Shown: positions 43,860 through 57,479 of the stretch, piece after piece | Layout of the letters: each line of letters begins with the position of its first letter | Numbering within the stretch: position 1 is the stretch's first letter | DNA from: Pseudomonas sp. C1C7 | GTDB taxonomy: Bacteria > Pseudomonadota > Gammaproteobacteria > Pseudomonadales > Pseudomonadaceae | Direction of reading: 5' to 3' | DNA: 64,000 bases | Assembly: GCF_013359595.1 (NCBI RefSeq) | Contig: NZ_JABFMP010000013.1 | Coordinates: 1 to 64,000, forward strand | Made by a program: the position numbers and the translations under genes | The notes under the pieces: generated by a model | What the model was told of the DNA's origin: nothing | The model's input: the letters and a program-made list of their open reading frames with translations, nothing else | Databases searched by the model: none

Positions 43860-43888
43860 ATTCCTATAAATAATTTCGCTATAGGAAT
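43860..43888 (+). promoter_or_regulatory. Inverted repeat over a -10-like element, nuo leader
   Basis: ATTCCTATA and TATAGGAAT are perfect 9-base arms around 11 bases. A TATAAA -10-like element (43865-43870) overlaps the left arm. It could be an operator for the nuo promoter or a leader hairpin. The rest of 43670-44004 is AT-rich and gene-free. Confidence 0.4.
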
Positions 43889-44004
43889 TTTACTTGCAGG
43901 GTGTTTAGCCATAAAATCAGCGGGATTGATTGCTGCGACATATCGTCACTGCATTGTTTCTTTTCAAGCTCAGAGACCTTTGCTCTCTGTTAAGGATTAC
44001 CAGC

Positions 44005-44418
44005 ATGCCCGAAGCGACAGGACTCATGGCCCACAACTGGGGCTTTGCCATTTTCCTTCTAGGCGTCATCGGCCTCTGTGCCTTCATGCTGGGTGTATCC
44101 AGCCTCCTCGGGTCAAAAGCCTGGGGCCGCAGCAAAAACGAACCGTTCGAGTCCGGCATGCTACCTACAGGTGGCGCCCGCTTGCGGCTCTCTGCCAAAT
44201 TCTATCTGGTCGCGATGCTCTTCGTGATCTTCGATATCGAAGCCCTCTTTCTCTTTGCATGGTCTGTGTCCGTCCGCGAAAGCGGCTGGACCGGATTCGT
44301 CGAAGCTCTCGTTTTCATAGCAATTCTGTTGGCAGGTCTTGTCTACCTATTCCGAGTGGGCGCCCTTGATTGGGCTCCGGAAGCTCGGCGCAAGCGGCAA
44401 GCGAAGCTGAAACAATGA
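44005..44418 (+). CDS. nuoA: NADH-quinone oxidoreductase subunit A
   Basis: The 137-residue membrane subunit of complex I has three spans and the conserved loop [41 protein letters not shown] between spans one and two, split here only for description: [25 protein letters not shown]. It lies at the quinone-site interface. The ATG at 44005 ([14 protein letters not shown]) matches the usual start. It opens the nuoA-N operon. Confidence 0.96.
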   Translation: MPEATGLMAHNWGFAIFLLGVIGLCAFMLGVSSLLGSKAWGRSKNEPFESGMLPTGGARLRLSAKFYLVAMLFVIFDIEALFLFAWSVSVRESGWTGFVEALVFIAILLAGLVYLFRVGALDWAPEARRKRQAKLKQ

Positions 44419-44428
44419 GGCTTTGGCA

Positions 44429-45103
44429 ATGCAATACAATCTCACCAGGATCGACCCCGATGCTCCTAACGAGCAGTATCCGATTGGCCAACGGGAAACC
44501 GTTTCCGATCCGTTAGAAGATCAAGTCCACAAAAACATCTTCATGGGCAAGCTCGAAGACGTGCTTAGCGGCGCCATCAACTGGGGTCGCAAGAACTCCC
44601 TGTGGCCGTATAACTTCGGTCTTTCGTGCTGCTACGTGGAAATGACCACCGCCTTCACGGCGCCCCACGACATCGCGCGCTTTGGCGCCGAAGTTATCCG
44701 GGCATCACCGCGTCAGGCGGATTTCATGGTTATCGCCGGTACCTGCTTCGTCAAGATGGCGCCGATCATCCAGCGTCTCTACGAGCAGATGCTCGAACCG
44801 AAGTGGGTTATCTCCATGGGTTCGTGCGCCAACTCGGGTGGCATGTACGACATCTACTCTGTGGTCCAGGGGGTGGACAAGTTCCTGCCCGTGGACGTTT
44901 ACGTGCCTGGCTGCCCTCCCCGCCCTGAGGCTTTCCTGCAAGGCTTGATGCTGTTGCAGGAGTCGATTGGCCAGGAGCGTCGCCCACTTTCCTGGGTCGT
45001 TGGCGATCAAGGCGTTTATCGCGCCGACATGCCATCGGAAAAGGAAAAGCGCCGCGAACAGCGTATTCAGGTCACCAACCTGCGCAGCCCCGACGAAGTC
45101 TGA
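44429..45103 (+). CDS. nuoB: NADH-quinone oxidoreductase subunit B
   Basis: The 224-residue peripheral-arm subunit binds the terminal [4Fe-4S] cluster N2 that reduces quinone. The ligand cysteines are seen in [21 protein letters not shown] and [10 protein letters not shown]. The ATG at 44429 lies 10 bases after the nuoA stop; a TTG two codons upstream is less likely. Confidence 0.97.
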   Translation: MQYNLTRIDPDAPNEQYPIGQRETVSDPLEDQVHKNIFMGKLEDVLSGAINWGRKNSLWPYNFGLSCCYVEMTTAFTAPHDIARFGAEVIRASPRQADFMVIAGTCFVKMAPIIQRLYEQMLEPKWVISMGSCANSGGMYDIYSVVQGVDKFLPVDVYVPGCPPRPEAFLQGLMLLQESIGQERRPLSWVVGDQGVYRADMPSEKEKRREQRIQVTNLRSPDEV

Positions 45104-45169
45104 TCCAGTTCCGCTGTTTCAAAGAAACGAAAAACTGGCTTCATTCTTTACGTTGACCGAAAGCGATAA

Positions 45170-46960
<1,791 letters not shown>

Positions 46961-46962
46961 GC

Positions 46963-47460
46963 ATGAACAGCACGCTTATCCAGACAGACCGTTTCACCTT
47001 GAGTGAAACCGAGCGCTCGGCCATCGAGCACGAGCTGCATCACTATGAAGACCCGCGCGCGGCGTCCATCGAAGCCCTGAAGATCGTCCAGAAGGAACGT
47101 GGCTGGGTACCGGATGGCGCCCTGTACGCCATCGGCGAAATCCTCGGCATCCCGGCCAGCGACGTCGAAGGCGTTGCAACCTTCTATAGTCAGATCTTCC
47201 GTCAACCGGTAGGTCGCCACATCATTCGCGTCTGCGACAGCATGGTCTGCTACATCGGCGGCCACGAGTCCGTGGTCAGCGAAATCCAGAGCAAGCTGGG
47301 CATCGGCCTGGGGCAGACTACCGCCGACGGTCGTTTCACCTTGCTGCCGGTCTGCTGCCTCGGCAACTGCGACAAGGCGCCGGCGTTGATGATCGACGAC
47401 GACACTTTCGGTGATGTGCAGCCGGCAGGCGTTGCCAAACTGCTCGAGGGCTACGTATGA
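46963..47460 (+). CDS. nuoE: NADH-quinone oxidoreductase subunit E
   Basis: The 165-residue thioredoxin-like subunit binds the [2Fe-2S] cluster N1a. Ligands lie in [12 protein letters not shown] (C91, C96) and [14 protein letters not shown]. It starts two bases after the nuoCD stop and overlaps nuoF (ATGA), reflecting the 1:1 NuoE-NuoF-NuoG NADH-dehydrogenase module. Confidence 0.96.
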   Translation: MNSTLIQTDRFTLSETERSAIEHELHHYEDPRAASIEALKIVQKERGWVPDGALYAIGEILGIPASDVEGVATFYSQIFRQPVGRHIIRVCDSMVCYIGGHESVVSEIQSKLGIGLGQTTADGRFTLLPVCCLGNCDKAPALMIDDDTFGDVQPAGVAKLLEGYV

Positions 47461-48812
47461 CCCTGACTTCCTTCGGTCCTGCCAACCGCATCAAGCGTTC
47501 GGCCGAGACTCACCCGCTCACCTGGCGTCTGCGTGACGACGGCGAAGCCGTCTGGCTCGACGAGTACCAGGCCAAGAACGGTTACGCCGCTGCACGCAAG
47601 GCCTTCGCCGACATGGCTCAGGACGACATCGTCCAGACCGTGAAAGACTCCGGCCTCAAAGGCCGCGGCGGTGCAGGCTTCCCCACTGGCGTGAAGTGGG
47701 GCCTGATGCCGAAAGACGAATCCATCAACATCCGCTACCTGCTGTGCAACGCGGACGAAATGGAACCCAATACCTGGAAAGACCGCATGCTGATGGAGCA
47801 ACTGCCCCATCTGCTGATCGAAGGCATGCTGATCAGTGCCCGCGCACTGAAAACCTACCGTGGCTACATCTTCCTGCGCGGCGAGTACACCACCGCCGCC
47901 AAGCACCTGAACCGTGCCGTGGAAGAAGCCAAGGCAGCAGGTCTTCTGGGCAAGAACATCCTGGGCAGCGGTTTCGATTTCGAACTGTTCGTCCACACCG
48001 GCGCCGGGCGTTACATCTGCGGTGAAGAAACCGCACTGATCAACTCCCTCGAAGGCCGCCGCGCCAACCCGCGCTCCAAGCCGCCCTTCCCTGCCGCCGT
48101 TGGCGTGTGGGGCAAGCCGACCTGCGTGAACAACGTCGAGACCCTGTGCAACGTGCCGGCGATCATTGCCGACGGCGTGGACTGGTACAAATCGTTGGCT
48201 CGCGAAGGCAGCGAAGACATGGGCACCAAGCTCATGGGCTTCTCCGGCAAGGTCAAGAATCCTGGCCTGTGGGAGCTACCATTCGGCGTGACCGCTCGCG
48301 AGCTGTTCGAAGACTACGCCGGCGGCATGCGCGACGGTTACAAGCTCAAGGCCTGGCAACCAGGCGGAGCCGGTACCGGCTTCCTGTTGCCAGAGCACCT
48401 GGATGCACAAATGTACGCCGGCGGCATCGCCAAAGTGGGCACCCGTATGGGTACCGGGCTGGCCATGGCGGTGGATGACAGCATCAACATGGTGTCCCTG
48501 CTGCGCAACATGGAGCAGTTCTTCGCTCGCGAATCCTGTGGCTTCTGCACCCCATGCCGTGACGGCCTGCCATGGAGCGTCAAGCTGCTGATGGCGATCG
48601 AGAACGGTCAAGGGCGTGCCGGCGACATCGAGACCCTGCTGGGTCTGGTCGGTTTCCTCGGCCCAGGCAAGACCTTCTGTGCTCACGCACCGGGCGCCGT
48701 GGAGCCGTTGGGCAGCGCAATCAAATACTTCCGCCATGAGTTCGAAGCCGGCATCGCGCCTGAAAGCGCCGTCGTCCCGCCTCTGGCAAAGCCGATCGTA
48801 GTCGGCGCGTAA
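47457..48812 (+). CDS. nuoF: NADH-quinone oxidoreductase subunit F
   Basis: The 451-residue flavoprotein holds FMN, the NADH site and [4Fe-4S] cluster N3. Visible are [17 protein letters not shown] (nucleotide/FMN binding), [19 protein letters not shown], and the cluster ligands C361, C364, C367 in [12 protein letters not shown] with a fourth near TFCAHAPGA. Unlike other junctions in this operon, the gene is followed by a 137-base gap with a terminator-like hairpin. Confidence 0.97.
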   Translation: MTLTSFGPANRIKRSAETHPLTWRLRDDGEAVWLDEYQAKNGYAAARKAFADMAQDDIVQTVKDSGLKGRGGAGFPTGVKWGLMPKDESINIRYLLCNADEMEPNTWKDRMLMEQLPHLLIEGMLISARALKTYRGYIFLRGEYTTAAKHLNRAVEEAKAAGLLGKNILGSGFDFELFVHTGAGRYICGEETALINSLEGRRANPRSKPPFPAAVGVWGKPTCVNNVETLCNVPAIIADGVDWYKSLAREGSEDMGTKLMGFSGKVKNPGLWELPFGVTARELFEDYAGGMRDGYKLKAWQPGGAGTGFLLPEHLDAQMYAGGIAKVGTRMGTGLAMAVDDSINMVSLLRNMEQFFARESCGFCTPCRDGLPWSVKLLMAIENGQGRAGDIETLLGLVGFLGPGKTFCAHAPGAVEPLGSAIKYFRHEFEAGIAPESAVVPPLAKPIVVGA

Positions 48813-48821
48813 ACGCTTAAA

Positions 48822-48851
48822 AAAAGCGAAGGGTCCGTGCCCTTCGCTTTT
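48822..48851 (+). terminator. Terminator-like hairpin between nuoF and nuoG
   Basis: AAAAGCGAAGGG-TCCGTG-CCCTTCGCTTTT is a perfect 12-bp stem with a 6-base loop, starting 10 bases after the nuoF stop. It is flanked by an A tract upstream and ends in TTTT, giving a moderate intrinsic terminator inside the operon. Confidence 0.75.
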
Positions 48852-48949
48852 CGTGCGATGACGCCTTTACCGGCTGTGTTGATTCGCGCGGATAACAAGA
48901 TTCCATTAGCCACGCCCGCTGACACCGGGCCAACGAAGAACTTTGAACC

Positions 48950-51664
48950 ATGGCCACTATCCACGTAGACGGCAAAGCGCTCGAAGTCGACGGGGCAGAT
49001 AACCTGTTACAGGCATGTCTGTCGCTAGGCCTCGATATTCCGTATTTCTGCTGGCACCCTGCCCTGGGCAGCGTTGGCGCTTGCCGCCAGTGCGCGGTCA
49101 AGCAGTACACCGACGAGAACGACACCCGTGGTCGTATCGTCATGTCCTGCATGACCCCTGCCACCGACAACACCTGGATCTCCATCGACGATGAAGAATC
49201 CAAGGCCTTCCGCGCCAGTGTTGTCGAATGGCTGATGACCAACCACCCTCACGACTGCCCGGTCTGTGAAGAAGGCGGTCACTGCCACCTGCAAGACATG
49301 ACGGTAATGACCGGCCACAACGAGCGCCGTTACCGCTTCACCAAGCGTACCCACCAGAACCAGCAACTGGGCCCGTTCATTTCCCACGAAATGAACCGCT
49401 GCATCGCTTGCTACCGCTGCGTGCGCTTCTATAAAGACTACGCCGGCGGCACCGACCTGGGCGTCTACGGCGCCCACGACAACGTGTACTTCGGTCGCGT
49501 TGAAGACGGCACCCTGGAAAGCGAGTTCTCCGGCAACCTCACCGAGGTCTGCCCGACCGGTGTGTTCACCGACAAGACTCACTCCGAGCGCTACAACCGC
49601 AAGTGGGACATGCAGTTCTCGCCGAGCATCTGCCATGGCTGCTCCAGCGGTTGCAACATCTCCCCGGGCGAGCGTTACGGCGAACTGCGTCGCATCGAAA
49701 ACCGCTACAACGGTTCGGTGAACCAGTACTTCCTGTGCGACCGTGGCCGTTTCGGTTATGGCTACGTCAACCGCACCGACCGTCCACGTCAACCACTGCT
49801 GGCCAACGGCGCCAAGCTGAGCCTGGACGAAGCGCTGGATAAAGCCGCCGACCTGCTGCGCGGTCGCAACATCGTCGGTATCGGATCGCCTCGCGCCAGC
49901 CTGGAAAGCAACTACGCGCTGCGCGAGCTGGTCGGCGCCGAGCACTTCTACTCCGGTATCGAAGCGTCCGAACTGGAACGTATCCGTCTGGTCCTGCAGG
50001 TGTTGAAAGACAGCCCGCTGCCAGTGCCGAACATGCGCGACATCGAAGATCACGACGCCGTGTTCGTTCTCGGTGAAGACCTGACCCAAACTGCAGCGCG
50101 CATGGCCCTGGCCCTGCGTCAGTCGGTCAAGGGCAAGGCCGAAGACATGGCCGACGCCATGCGCGTTCAGCCTTGGCTCGACGCCGCGGTGAAGAACATC
50201 GGTCAGCACGCGCTGAACCCGCTGTTCATCGCCAGCCTGGCTGAAACCAAGCTCGACGACATCGCCGAAGAATGCGTTCACGCCGCTCCCGACGACCTGG
50301 CGCGCATCGGTTTCGCCGTGGCTCATGCCCTTGACGCCAGCGCGCCTGCCGTCGAAGGCCTGGACGCCGAAGCCCTGGAACTGGCCAAGCGCATCGCCGA
50401 GTCTCTGCTCGCCGCCAAGCGTCCGCTGATCATCGCCGGTACTTCCCTGGGCTCCAAAGCGCTGATCGAGGCTGCTGCCAACATCGCCAAAGCCCTGAAA
50501 CTGCGCGAGAAGAACGGTTCCATCAGCCTGATCGTGCCGGAGGCCAACAGCCTCGGCCTGGCCATGCTCGGTGGCGAATCGGTCGACGCCGCGCTGCAAG
50601 CGGTCATCGACGGCAAGGCTGACGCCATCGTCGTTCTGGAAAACGATCTGTACACCCGTACCGACAAGGCTCGTGTAGATGCAGCCCTGAACGCTGCGAA
50701 AGTGCTGATCGTCGCCGACCATCAGAAGACTGCCACCAGCGATCGCGCGCACCTGGTCCTGCCAGCCGCCAGCTTTGCTGAAGGCGACGGCACCCTGGTC
50801 AGCCAGGAAGGCCGCGCCCAGCGTTTCTTCCAGGTCTTCGACCCGCAATACATGGACGCCAGCATCCTGGTCCACGAAGGCTGGCGCTGGCTGCATGCCC
50901 TGCGCGCCACCCTGCTGAACCAGGCGATCGACTGGACCCAACTGGACCACGTCACCGCCGCGGTCGCTTCCAGCACTCCACAGCTGGCCGCCATCGTCGA
51001 CGCCGCACCGTCCGCCGCGTTCCGTATCAAGGGTCTGAAACTGGCCCGTGAACCGCTGCGTTACTCCGGTCGTACGGCCATGCGCGCCGACATCAGCGTG
51101 CACGAACCGCGTACCCCGCAGGACAAGGACACCGCGTTCGCCTTCTCCATGGAAGGTTACTCGGGTTCGGCCGAACCGCGTCAGCAAGTGCCGTTCGCCT
51201 GGTCTCCGGGCTGGAACTCGCCGCAGGCCTGGAACAAGTTCCAGGACGAAGTCGGTGGTCACATCCGCGCTGGCGACCCGGGCACCCGCCTGATCGAAAG
51301 CACCGGTGACTCGCTGAACTGGTTCGCCAGCGTTCCGCGTCCGTTCAACCCGGCTCAGGGTACCTGGCAGGTCGTGCCGTTCTTCCACCTGTTCGGCAGT
51401 GAAGAGAACTCTTCGAAAGCCGCTCCGGTTCAGGAACGCATTCCGGCCGCCTACGTTGCACTGGCCAAGTCCGAAGCCGACCGTCTGGGTGTCAACGACG
51501 GCGCCATGCTGAGCTTGAACGTGGCTGGCCAGACCCTGCGTCTGCCACTGCGTATCAACGAAGAACTGAGCGCAGGTCTCGTTGCACTGCCTGCGGGCAT
51601 CGCCGGCATCCCGCCTGCGATCTTTGGCAAATCCGTTGACGGTCTGCAGGAGGCAGCTCAATGA
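48950..51664 (+). CDS. nuoG: NADH-quinone oxidoreductase subunit G
   Basis: The 904-residue iron-sulfur subunit has an N-terminal [2Fe-2S] ferredoxin domain ([15 protein letters not shown]), the N4/N5 region ([27 protein letters not shown]) and the extra N7 ligands ([13 protein letters not shown], then [10 protein letters not shown]), followed by a molybdopterin-oxidoreductase-like body that carries no cofactor role here. It begins after the 137-base gap with the hairpin and its stop overlaps nuoH. Confidence 0.96.
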   Translation: MATIHVDGKALEVDGADNLLQACLSLGLDIPYFCWHPALGSVGACRQCAVKQYTDENDTRGRIVMSCMTPATDNTWISIDDEESKAFRASVVEWLMTNHPHDCPVCEEGGHCHLQDMTVMTGHNERRYRFTKRTHQNQQLGPFISHEMNRCIACYRCVRFYKDYAGGTDLGVYGAHDNVYFGRVEDGTLESEFSGNLTEVCPTGVFTDKTHSERYNRKWDMQFSPSICHGCSSGCNISPGERYGELRRIENRYNGSVNQYFLCDRGRFGYGYVNRTDRPRQPLLANGAKLSLDEALDKAADLLRGRNIVGIGSPRASLESNYALRELVGAEHFYSGIEASELERIRLVLQVLKDSPLPVPNMRDIEDHDAVFVLGEDLTQTAARMALALRQSVKGKAEDMADAMRVQPWLDAAVKNIGQHALNPLFIASLAETKLDDIAEECVHAAPDDLARIGFAVAHALDASAPAVEGLDAEALELAKRIAESLLAAKRPLIIAGTSLGSKALIEAAANIAKALKLREKNGSISLIVPEANSLGLAMLGGESVDAALQAVIDGKADAIVVLENDLYTRTDKARVDAALNAAKVLIVADHQKTATSDRAHLVLPAASFAEGDGTLVSQEGRAQRFFQVFDPQYMDASILVHEGWRWLHALRATLLNQAIDWTQLDHVTAAVASSTPQLAAIVDAAPSAAFRIKGLKLAREPLRYSGRTAMRADISVHEPRTPQDKDTAFAFSMEGYSGSAEPRQQVPFAWSPGWNSPQAWNKFQDEVGGHIRAGDPGTRLIESTGDSLNWFASVPRPFNPAQGTWQVVPFFHLFGSEENSSKAAPVQERIPAAYVALAKSEADRLGVNDGAMLSLNVAGQTLRLPLRINEELSAGLVALPAGIAGIPPAIFGKSVDGLQEAAQ

Positions 51665-52668
51665 CCTGGTTCACTCCTGAAGTGATCGACATCATCATCG
51701 CGGTCCTCAAGGCCGTGGTGATTCTGCTCGCCGTAGTGATTTGCGGCGCCCTGCTCAGCTGGGTCGAGCGTCGTCTGCTCGCCCTCTGGCAGGACCGTTA
51801 CGGTCCGAACCGTGTCGGTCCGTTCGGCGCGTTCCAGATCGCCGCGGACATGATCAAGATGTTCTTCAAGGAAGACTGGACCCCGCCGTTCGCCGACAAG
51901 ATGATCTTCACCCTGGCACCGGTCGTGGCCATGAGCGCCCTGCTGATTGCCTTCGCGATCATCCCGATCACCCCGACCTGGGGCGTGGCGGATCTGAACA
52001 TCGGTATCCTGTTCTTCTTCGCCATGGCCGGTCTGTCGGTCTACGCGGTGCTGTTCGCCGGCTGGTCGAGCAACAACAAGTTCGCCCTGCTGGGCAGCTT
52101 GCGTGCCTCGGCCCAGACCGTGTCGTACGAAGTGTTCATGGGCCTGTCGCTGATGGGCATCGTGATCCAGGTCGGCTCGTTCAACATGCGCGACATCGTC
52201 GACTACCAGGCTCAGCACCTGTGGTTCATCATCCCGCAGATCTTCGGTTTCCTGACCTTCTTCATCGCCGGCGTCGCCGTGACTCACCGTCACCCGTTCG
52301 ACCAGCCGGAAGCGGAACAGGAACTGGCCGACGGTTACCACATTGAATACGCCGGCATGAAATGGGGCATGTTCTTCGTGGGCGAGTACATCGGCATCGT
52401 GCTGATCTCCGCCCTGCTGGTGACCCTGTTCTTCGGTGGCTGGCACGGTCCGTTCGGCATCCTGCCGCAGATCCCGTTCATCTGGTTCGCACTGAAAACC
52501 GGTTTCTTCATCATGATGTTCATCCTGCTGCGCGCCTCGATTCCGCGCCCACGGTATGACCAAGTGATGGATTTCAGCTGGAAGTTCTGCCTGCCGCTGA
52601 CCCTCGTCAACATGCTGGTGACCGCTGCGATCGTGTTGCTCAACACGCCCGCCGTCGCGGCTCAGTGA
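51661..52668 (+). CDS. nuoH: NADH-quinone oxidoreductase subunit H
   Basis: The 335-residue membrane subunit has about eight to nine spans and forms the quinone chamber and first proton path. Conserved: [34 protein letters not shown] and [19 protein letters not shown] with essential carboxylates. It starts inside the nuoG stop (ATGA). Confidence 0.97.
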   Translation: MTWFTPEVIDIIIAVLKAVVILLAVVICGALLSWVERRLLALWQDRYGPNRVGPFGAFQIAADMIKMFFKEDWTPPFADKMIFTLAPVVAMSALLIAFAIIPITPTWGVADLNIGILFFFAMAGLSVYAVLFAGWSSNNKFALLGSLRASAQTVSYEVFMGLSLMGIVIQVGSFNMRDIVDYQAQHLWFIIPQIFGFLTFFIAGVAVTHRHPFDQPEAEQELADGYHIEYAGMKWGMFFVGEYIGIVLISALLVTLFFGGWHGPFGILPQIPFIWFALKTGFFIMMFILLRASIPRPRYDQVMDFSWKFCLPLTLVNMLVTAAIVLLNTPAVAAQ

Positions 52669-52680
52669 GGATAGAGAATC

Positions 52681-53226
52681 ATGAAGTACATTTTTGACAT
52701 CGTGCATGGCCTCTACACCCAGCTTCGCAGCCTGGTGATGATTTTCGGCCATGCCTTCCGCAAGCGCGACACGCTGCAGTACCCGGAAGAACCGGTCTAC
52801 CTGCCGCCGCGCTACCGTGGCCGTATCGTCCTGACCCGCGACCCCGACGGTGAAGAGCGTTGCGTAGCCTGCAACCTGTGCGCCGTGGCTTGCCCGGTCG
52901 GTTGCATCTCGCTGCAGAAAGCTGAAACCGAAGACGGTCGCTGGTACCCGGACTTCTTCCGCATCAACTTCTCGCGCTGCATTTTCTGCGGCCTCTGCGA
53001 GGAAGCCTGCCCGACCACCGCGATCCAGCTGACGCCGGATTTCGAAATGGCCGAGTTCAAACGTCAGGACCTGGTTTACGAGAAAGAAGATCTGCTGATC
53101 TCCGGCCCCGGCAAAAACCCTGATTACAACTTCTATCGCGTTGCAGGTATGGCGATTGCCGGTAAGCCGAAAGGCACCGCGCAGAACGAAGCCGAACCGA
53201 TCAACGTGAAGAGCTTGCTGCCTTAA
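52681..53226 (+). CDS. nuoI: NADH-quinone oxidoreductase subunit I
   Basis: The 181-residue protein carries two [4Fe-4S] clusters (N6a, N6b) bound by [15 protein letters not shown] and [12 protein letters not shown]. An amphipathic N-terminal helix anchors it to the membrane arm next to NuoH. It follows nuoH by 12 bases with GAGGAT upstream. Confidence 0.97.
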   Translation: MKYIFDIVHGLYTQLRSLVMIFGHAFRKRDTLQYPEEPVYLPPRYRGRIVLTRDPDGEERCVACNLCAVACPVGCISLQKAETEDGRWYPDFFRINFSRCIFCGLCEEACPTTAIQLTPDFEMAEFKRQDLVYEKEDLLISGPGKNPDYNFYRVAGMAIAGKPKGTAQNEAEPINVKSLLP

Positions 53227-53235
53227 GGAAGAAAG

Positions 53236-53739
53236 ATGGAATTCGCTTTCTATTTCGCATCGGGTATCGCTGTGGTGTCCACGCTTCGCGTGATCACCAA
53301 CACCAACCCCGTGCACGCCCTGCTCTACCTGATCATTTCGCTGATCGCCGTGGCCATGACGTTCTTCGCCCTCGGCGCACCGTTTGCCGGTGTTCTGGAA
53401 GTGATCGCCTACGCTGGCGCCATCATGGTGCTGTTCGTGTTCGTGGTCATGATGCTGAACCTGGGCCCGGCCTCGGTTCAGCAGGAGCGCGTCTGGCTCA
53501 AACCCGGTATCTGGGGCGGCCCGGTCGCCCTCGCCGCGCTGCTGCTGGTTGAACTGCTGTATGTGCTGTTCTCCCACCAGAGCGGTCAGGCCGTCGGCCA
53601 CACCACCGTAGACGCCAAGGCCGTGGGCATCAGCCTGTTCGGTCCTTACCTGCTGGTGGTCGAACTCGCCTCGATGCTGCTGCTCGCCGCAGCCGTCACG
53701 GCGTTCCACTTGGGCCGCAACGAAGCCAAGGAGCAATGA
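53236..53739 (+). CDS. nuoJ: NADH-quinone oxidoreductase subunit J
   Basis: The 167-residue, five-span membrane subunit has the pi-bulge helix region [22 protein letters not shown] that couples quinone reduction to the proton pumps (described as [16 protein letters not shown]). AAGGAA precedes the ATG at 53236. The stop sits within the ribosome-binding region of nuoK. Confidence 0.96.
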   Translation: MEFAFYFASGIAVVSTLRVITNTNPVHALLYLIISLIAVAMTFFALGAPFAGVLEVIAYAGAIMVLFVFVVMMLNLGPASVQQERVWLKPGIWGGPVALAALLLVELLYVLFSHQSGQAVGHTTVDAKAVGISLFGPYLLVVELASMLLLAAAVTAFHLGRNEAKEQ

Positions 53740-53741
53740 CG

Positions 53742-54050
53742 ATGCCTGCTATCCCTATGGAGCATGGTCTGGCGGTCGCCGGCATCCTGTTCTGCCTCGG
53801 TCTGGTCGGCCTGATGGTCCGCCGCAACATTCTCTTCGTGCTGATGAGCCTGGAGGTCATGATGAATGCCTCCGCACTGGCGTTCATCGTTGCCGGCAGC
53901 CGCTGGGCGCAGCCGGATGGACAGATCATGTTCATCCTGGTGATCAGCCTTGCAGCCGCCGAGGCCAGTATTGGCCTGGCGATCCTGTTGCAGCTGTATC
54001 GCCGCTTCCACACGCTCGATATCGACGCTGCCAGTGAGATGCGCGGATGA
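53742..54050 (+). CDS. nuoK: NADH-quinone oxidoreductase subunit K
   Basis: The 102-residue, three-span subunit carries the two buried glutamates of the E-channel in [11 protein letters not shown] and [14 protein letters not shown] use ATG 53742 (MPAIPMEHG), eight bases after GGAG; the ATG at 53736 overlapping the nuoJ stop is too close to that site. The stop overlaps nuoL (ATGA). Confidence 0.95.
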   Translation: MPAIPMEHGLAVAGILFCLGLVGLMVRRNILFVLMSLEVMMNASALAFIVAGSRWAQPDGQIMFILVISLAAAEASIGLAILLQLYRRFHTLDIDAASEMRG

Positions 54051-55900
54051 ACCTACTCTTTCTGACTTTCGTATTCCCCCTGATCGGTTTCCTGCTGCTG
54101 TCGTTCTCCCGTGGACGCATCTCGGAAAACCTCGCGGCCCTGATCGGCGTCGGCTCCATCGGCCTGTCGGCGATCGTGACCGCTTACGTGATCTGGCAAT
54201 TCAACGTCGCCCCGCCGCAAGGCGGTCACTACACCCAGGTGTTGTGGCAGTGGATGGCGGTGGAAGGCTTCACGCCGAACTTCGCCCTGTACCTGGATGG
54301 TCTGTCCGTGACCATGCTCGGTGTGGTGGTTGGTGTTGGCTTCCTGATCCACCTGTTCGCGTCCTGGTACATGCGCGGTGAAAACGGTTACTCGCGTTTC
54401 TTCGCCTACACCAACCTGTTTATCGCCAGCATGCTGTTCCTGGTGCTGGGCGATAACCTGTTGTTCCTGTACTTCGGCTGGGAAGGCGTGGGCCTGTGCT
54501 CCTACCTGTTGATCGGTTTCTACTACAGCAACCGCAACAACGGTAACGCCGCACTCAAAGCCTTCATCGTGACCCGTATCGGTGACGTGTTCATGGCCAT
54601 CGGCCTGTTCATTCTGTTCGCCCAGCTGGGCACGCTGAACGTTCAGGAACTGCTGGTGCTGGCACCGCAGAAATTCCAGGCTGGCGACACCTGGATGGTC
54701 CTGGCCACCCTGATGCTGCTCGGTGGTGCCGTCGGTAAATCCGCGCAACTGCCGCTGCAAACCTGGCTGGCGGACGCGATGGCCGGTCCTACCCCGGTTT
54801 CGGCACTGATCCACGCCGCGACCATGGTGACCGCCGGTGTCTACCTGATCGCCCGTACCCACGGCCTGTTCACCCTGGCGCCGGAGATCCTGCACCTGGT
54901 CGGCATCGTTGGTGGCGTGACCCTGGTCCTGGCCGGTTTCGCAGCCCTGGTTCAGACCGACATCAAGCGTATCCTCGCCTACTCGACCATGAGCCAGATC
55001 GGCTACATGTTCCTGGCCCTGGGCGTTGGCGCCTGGGACGGCGCGATCTTCCACCTGATGACCCACGCCTTCTTCAAGGCCCTGCTGTTCCTTGCTTCCG
55101 GTGCGGTGATCGTTGCCTGCCACCACGAGCAGGACATCTTCAAGATGGGTGGCCTGTGGAAGAAACTGCCTCTGGCCTACGCCAGCTTCATCGTCGGCGG
55201 CGCGGCCCTGGCGGCCCTGCCACTGGTGACCGCAGGCTTCTACTCCAAGGACGAAATCCTCTGGGAAGCGTTTGCCAGCGGTAACCACGGTCTGCTCTAC
55301 GCAGGTCTGGTCGGCGCGTTCATGACCTCGCTCTACACCTTCCGCCTGATCTTCATCGCGTTCCACGGTGAAGCGAAGACCGAAGCCCACGCCGGTCACG
55401 GCATTGCCCACTGGCTGCCACTGTCGGTGCTGATCGTGCTGTCGACTTTCGTCGGCGCCATGATCGTTCCGCCACTGCACGGCGTGCTGCCGGAGAGCGT
55501 CGGCCATGCCGGCGGCGAAGCCAAGCACAGCCTGGAAATCGCCTCGGGCGCCATCGCCCTGGCCGGTATCCTGCTGTCCGCCCTGCTGTTCCTGGGCAAG
55601 CGTCGCTTCGTGACCGCCGTCGCCAACAGCGGCATCGGCCGTATCCTGTCGGCCTGGTGGTTCGCTGCCTGGGGCTTCGACTGGATCTACGACAAACTGT
55701 TCGTCAAGCCATACCTGGCGATCAGCCACATCCTGCGCAAAGACCCGCTCGACCAGACCATCGGTCTGATCCCGCGCATGGCCAAAGGCGGTCACACAGC
55801 CCTGAGCCGTACCGAGACCGGTCAACTGCGTTGGTATGCCGCCTCGATGGCTGCTGGTGCCGTGCTGGTAATTGGCGCCGTCGTGCTGGTAGCGGTCTGA
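54047..55900 (+). CDS. nuoL: NADH-quinone oxidoreductase subunit L
   Basis: The 617-residue antiporter-like subunit at the tip of the membrane arm has 14-16 spans and a C-terminal lateral helix. Key motifs are [19 protein letters not shown] (with the conserved Glu), [34 protein letters not shown] split here as [11 protein letters not shown] and [14 protein letters not shown], and [15 protein letters not shown]. It pumps protons. Confidence 0.97.
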   Translation: MNLLFLTFVFPLIGFLLLSFSRGRISENLAALIGVGSIGLSAIVTAYVIWQFNVAPPQGGHYTQVLWQWMAVEGFTPNFALYLDGLSVTMLGVVVGVGFLIHLFASWYMRGENGYSRFFAYTNLFIASMLFLVLGDNLLFLYFGWEGVGLCSYLLIGFYYSNRNNGNAALKAFIVTRIGDVFMAIGLFILFAQLGTLNVQELLVLAPQKFQAGDTWMVLATLMLLGGAVGKSAQLPLQTWLADAMAGPTPVSALIHAATMVTAGVYLIARTHGLFTLAPEILHLVGIVGGVTLVLAGFAALVQTDIKRILAYSTMSQIGYMFLALGVGAWDGAIFHLMTHAFFKALLFLASGAVIVACHHEQDIFKMGGLWKKLPLAYASFIVGGAALAALPLVTAGFYSKDEILWEAFASGNHGLLYAGLVGAFMTSLYTFRLIFIAFHGEAKTEAHAGHGIAHWLPLSVLIVLSTFVGAMIVPPLHGVLPESVGHAGGEAKHSLEIASGAIALAGILLSALLFLGKRRFVTAVANSGIGRILSAWWFAAWGFDWIYDKLFVKPYLAISHILRKDPLDQTIGLIPRMAKGGHTALSRTETGQLRWYAASMAAGAVLVIGAVVLVAV

Positions 55901-55939
55901 TATGAACCTTGCGAACTTGCGAAAGGAATTGAGCCCGTC

Positions 55940-57472
55940 ATGATTCTGCCTTGGCTAATCCTGATCCCCTTCATCGGCGGCCTGCTGTGCTGGCTGGGTG
56001 AGCGCTTCGGCGCCACCCTCCCCCGCTGGATTGCGCTGTTGACCATGTCCCTGGAACTCGCCCTCGGCCTCTGGCTGTGGGCCCATGGCGACTATTCGTT
56101 TGCTCCGGCACCAGGTGCCGATCCGACCTGGGTGATTGAATTCAAACACGTCTGGATCCAGCGCTTCGGCATCAACGTGCACCTGGCCCTCGACGGCCTG
56201 TCGCTGCTGATGATCCTGCTGACCGGTCTGCTGGGTGTCCTCTCGGTACTCTGCTCGTGGAAAGAGATTCAACGTCACGTTGGCTTCTTCCACCTGAACC
56301 TGATGTGGATCCTGGGCGGTGTCGTCGGCGTATTCCTCGCCCTCGACCTGTTCATGTTCTTCTTCTTCTGGGAAATGATGCTGGTGCCGATGTACTTCCT
56401 CATCGCGCTCTGGGGTCACAGTTCTTCGGACGGCAAGAAAACCCGGATCTACGCGGCAACCAAGTTCTTCATCTTCACTCAGGCTTCCGGCCTGATCATG
56501 CTGGTGGCGATCCTGGGTCTGGTACTGGTCAACTTCAACGACACCGGCGTGATTACCTTCAACTACGCCGATCTGTTGAAAACCAAGATGTCGACGACCA
56601 CCGAGTACATCCTGATGCTCGGCTTCTTCATCGCCTTCGCGGTCAAGCTGCCGGTCGTACCGTTCCACTCCTGGTTGCCTGACGCTCACGCCCAGGCGCC
56701 GACCGCAGGTTCCGTGGACCTGGCCGGTATCTTGCTGAAAACCGCTGCCTACGGTCTGCTGCGTTTCGCCCTGCCGCTGTTCCCGAACGCTTCGGCCGAG
56801 TTCGCGCCGATCGCCATGACCCTGGGTCTGATCGGGATCTTCTACGGTGCGTTCCTGGCGTTCGCACAAACCGACATCAAGCGTCTGATCGCCTTCTCGT
56901 CCGTTTCCCACATGGGCTTCGTACTGATCGGCATCTACTCCGGCAGCCAACTGGCGCTGCAGGGCGCGGTGATGCAGATGCTGGCTCACGGTCTGTCGGC
57001 CGCGGCACTCTTTATCCTGAGTGGCCAGCTGTACGAACGCACCCACACCCGCGACATGCGTGAGATGGGTGGCCTGTGGTCGAAGATCGCTTACCTGCCG
57101 GCCCTCAGCCTGTTCTTCGCGGCGGCTTCCCTGGGTCTGCCGGGTACCGGTAACTTCGTCGGCGAGTTCCTGATCCTGATCGGCACCTTCTCGTTCGCTC
57201 CGTGGGTCACCGTGATCGCAACCACCGGCCTGGTGTTCGGTTCGGTCTACTCGCTGATCATGATCCACCGTGCGTACTTCGGTCCGGCCAAATCGGACGC
57301 GGTGCTGCATGGCATGGACGGTCGCGAAATGATCATGGTGGTCGGTCTGGCAGCGCTGCTGATCTACATCGGCGTCTACCCGCAACCGTTCCTCGATACC
57401 TCTGCCGCTACGATGCATGGCGTGCAGCAATGGCTCGGCACCGCCTTCACTCAACTCGCTTCGGCCCGGTAA
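55940..57472 (+). CDS. nuoM: NADH-quinone oxidoreductase subunit M
   Basis: The 510-residue antiporter-like proton-pumping subunit has about 14 spans. [15 protein letters not shown] holds the key Glu, [20 protein letters not shown] the key Lys/His region, and [17 protein letters not shown] the central motif. AAGGAA lies upstream of the ATG at 55940. Confidence 0.97.
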   Translation: MILPWLILIPFIGGLLCWLGERFGATLPRWIALLTMSLELALGLWLWAHGDYSFAPAPGADPTWVIEFKHVWIQRFGINVHLALDGLSLLMILLTGLLGVLSVLCSWKEIQRHVGFFHLNLMWILGGVVGVFLALDLFMFFFFWEMMLVPMYFLIALWGHSSSDGKKTRIYAATKFFIFTQASGLIMLVAILGLVLVNFNDTGVITFNYADLLKTKMSTTTEYILMLGFFIAFAVKLPVVPFHSWLPDAHAQAPTAGSVDLAGILLKTAAYGLLRFALPLFPNASAEFAPIAMTLGLIGIFYGAFLAFAQTDIKRLIAFSSVSHMGFVLIGIYSGSQLALQGAVMQMLAHGLSAAALFILSGQLYERTHTRDMREMGGLWSKIAYLPALSLFFAAASLGLPGTGNFVGEFLILIGTFSFAPWVTVIATTGLVFGSVYSLIMIHRAYFGPAKSDAVLHGMDGREMIMVVGLAALLIYIGVYPQPFLDTSAATMHGVQQWLGTAFTQLASAR

Positions 57473-57479
57473 GAGCGCT

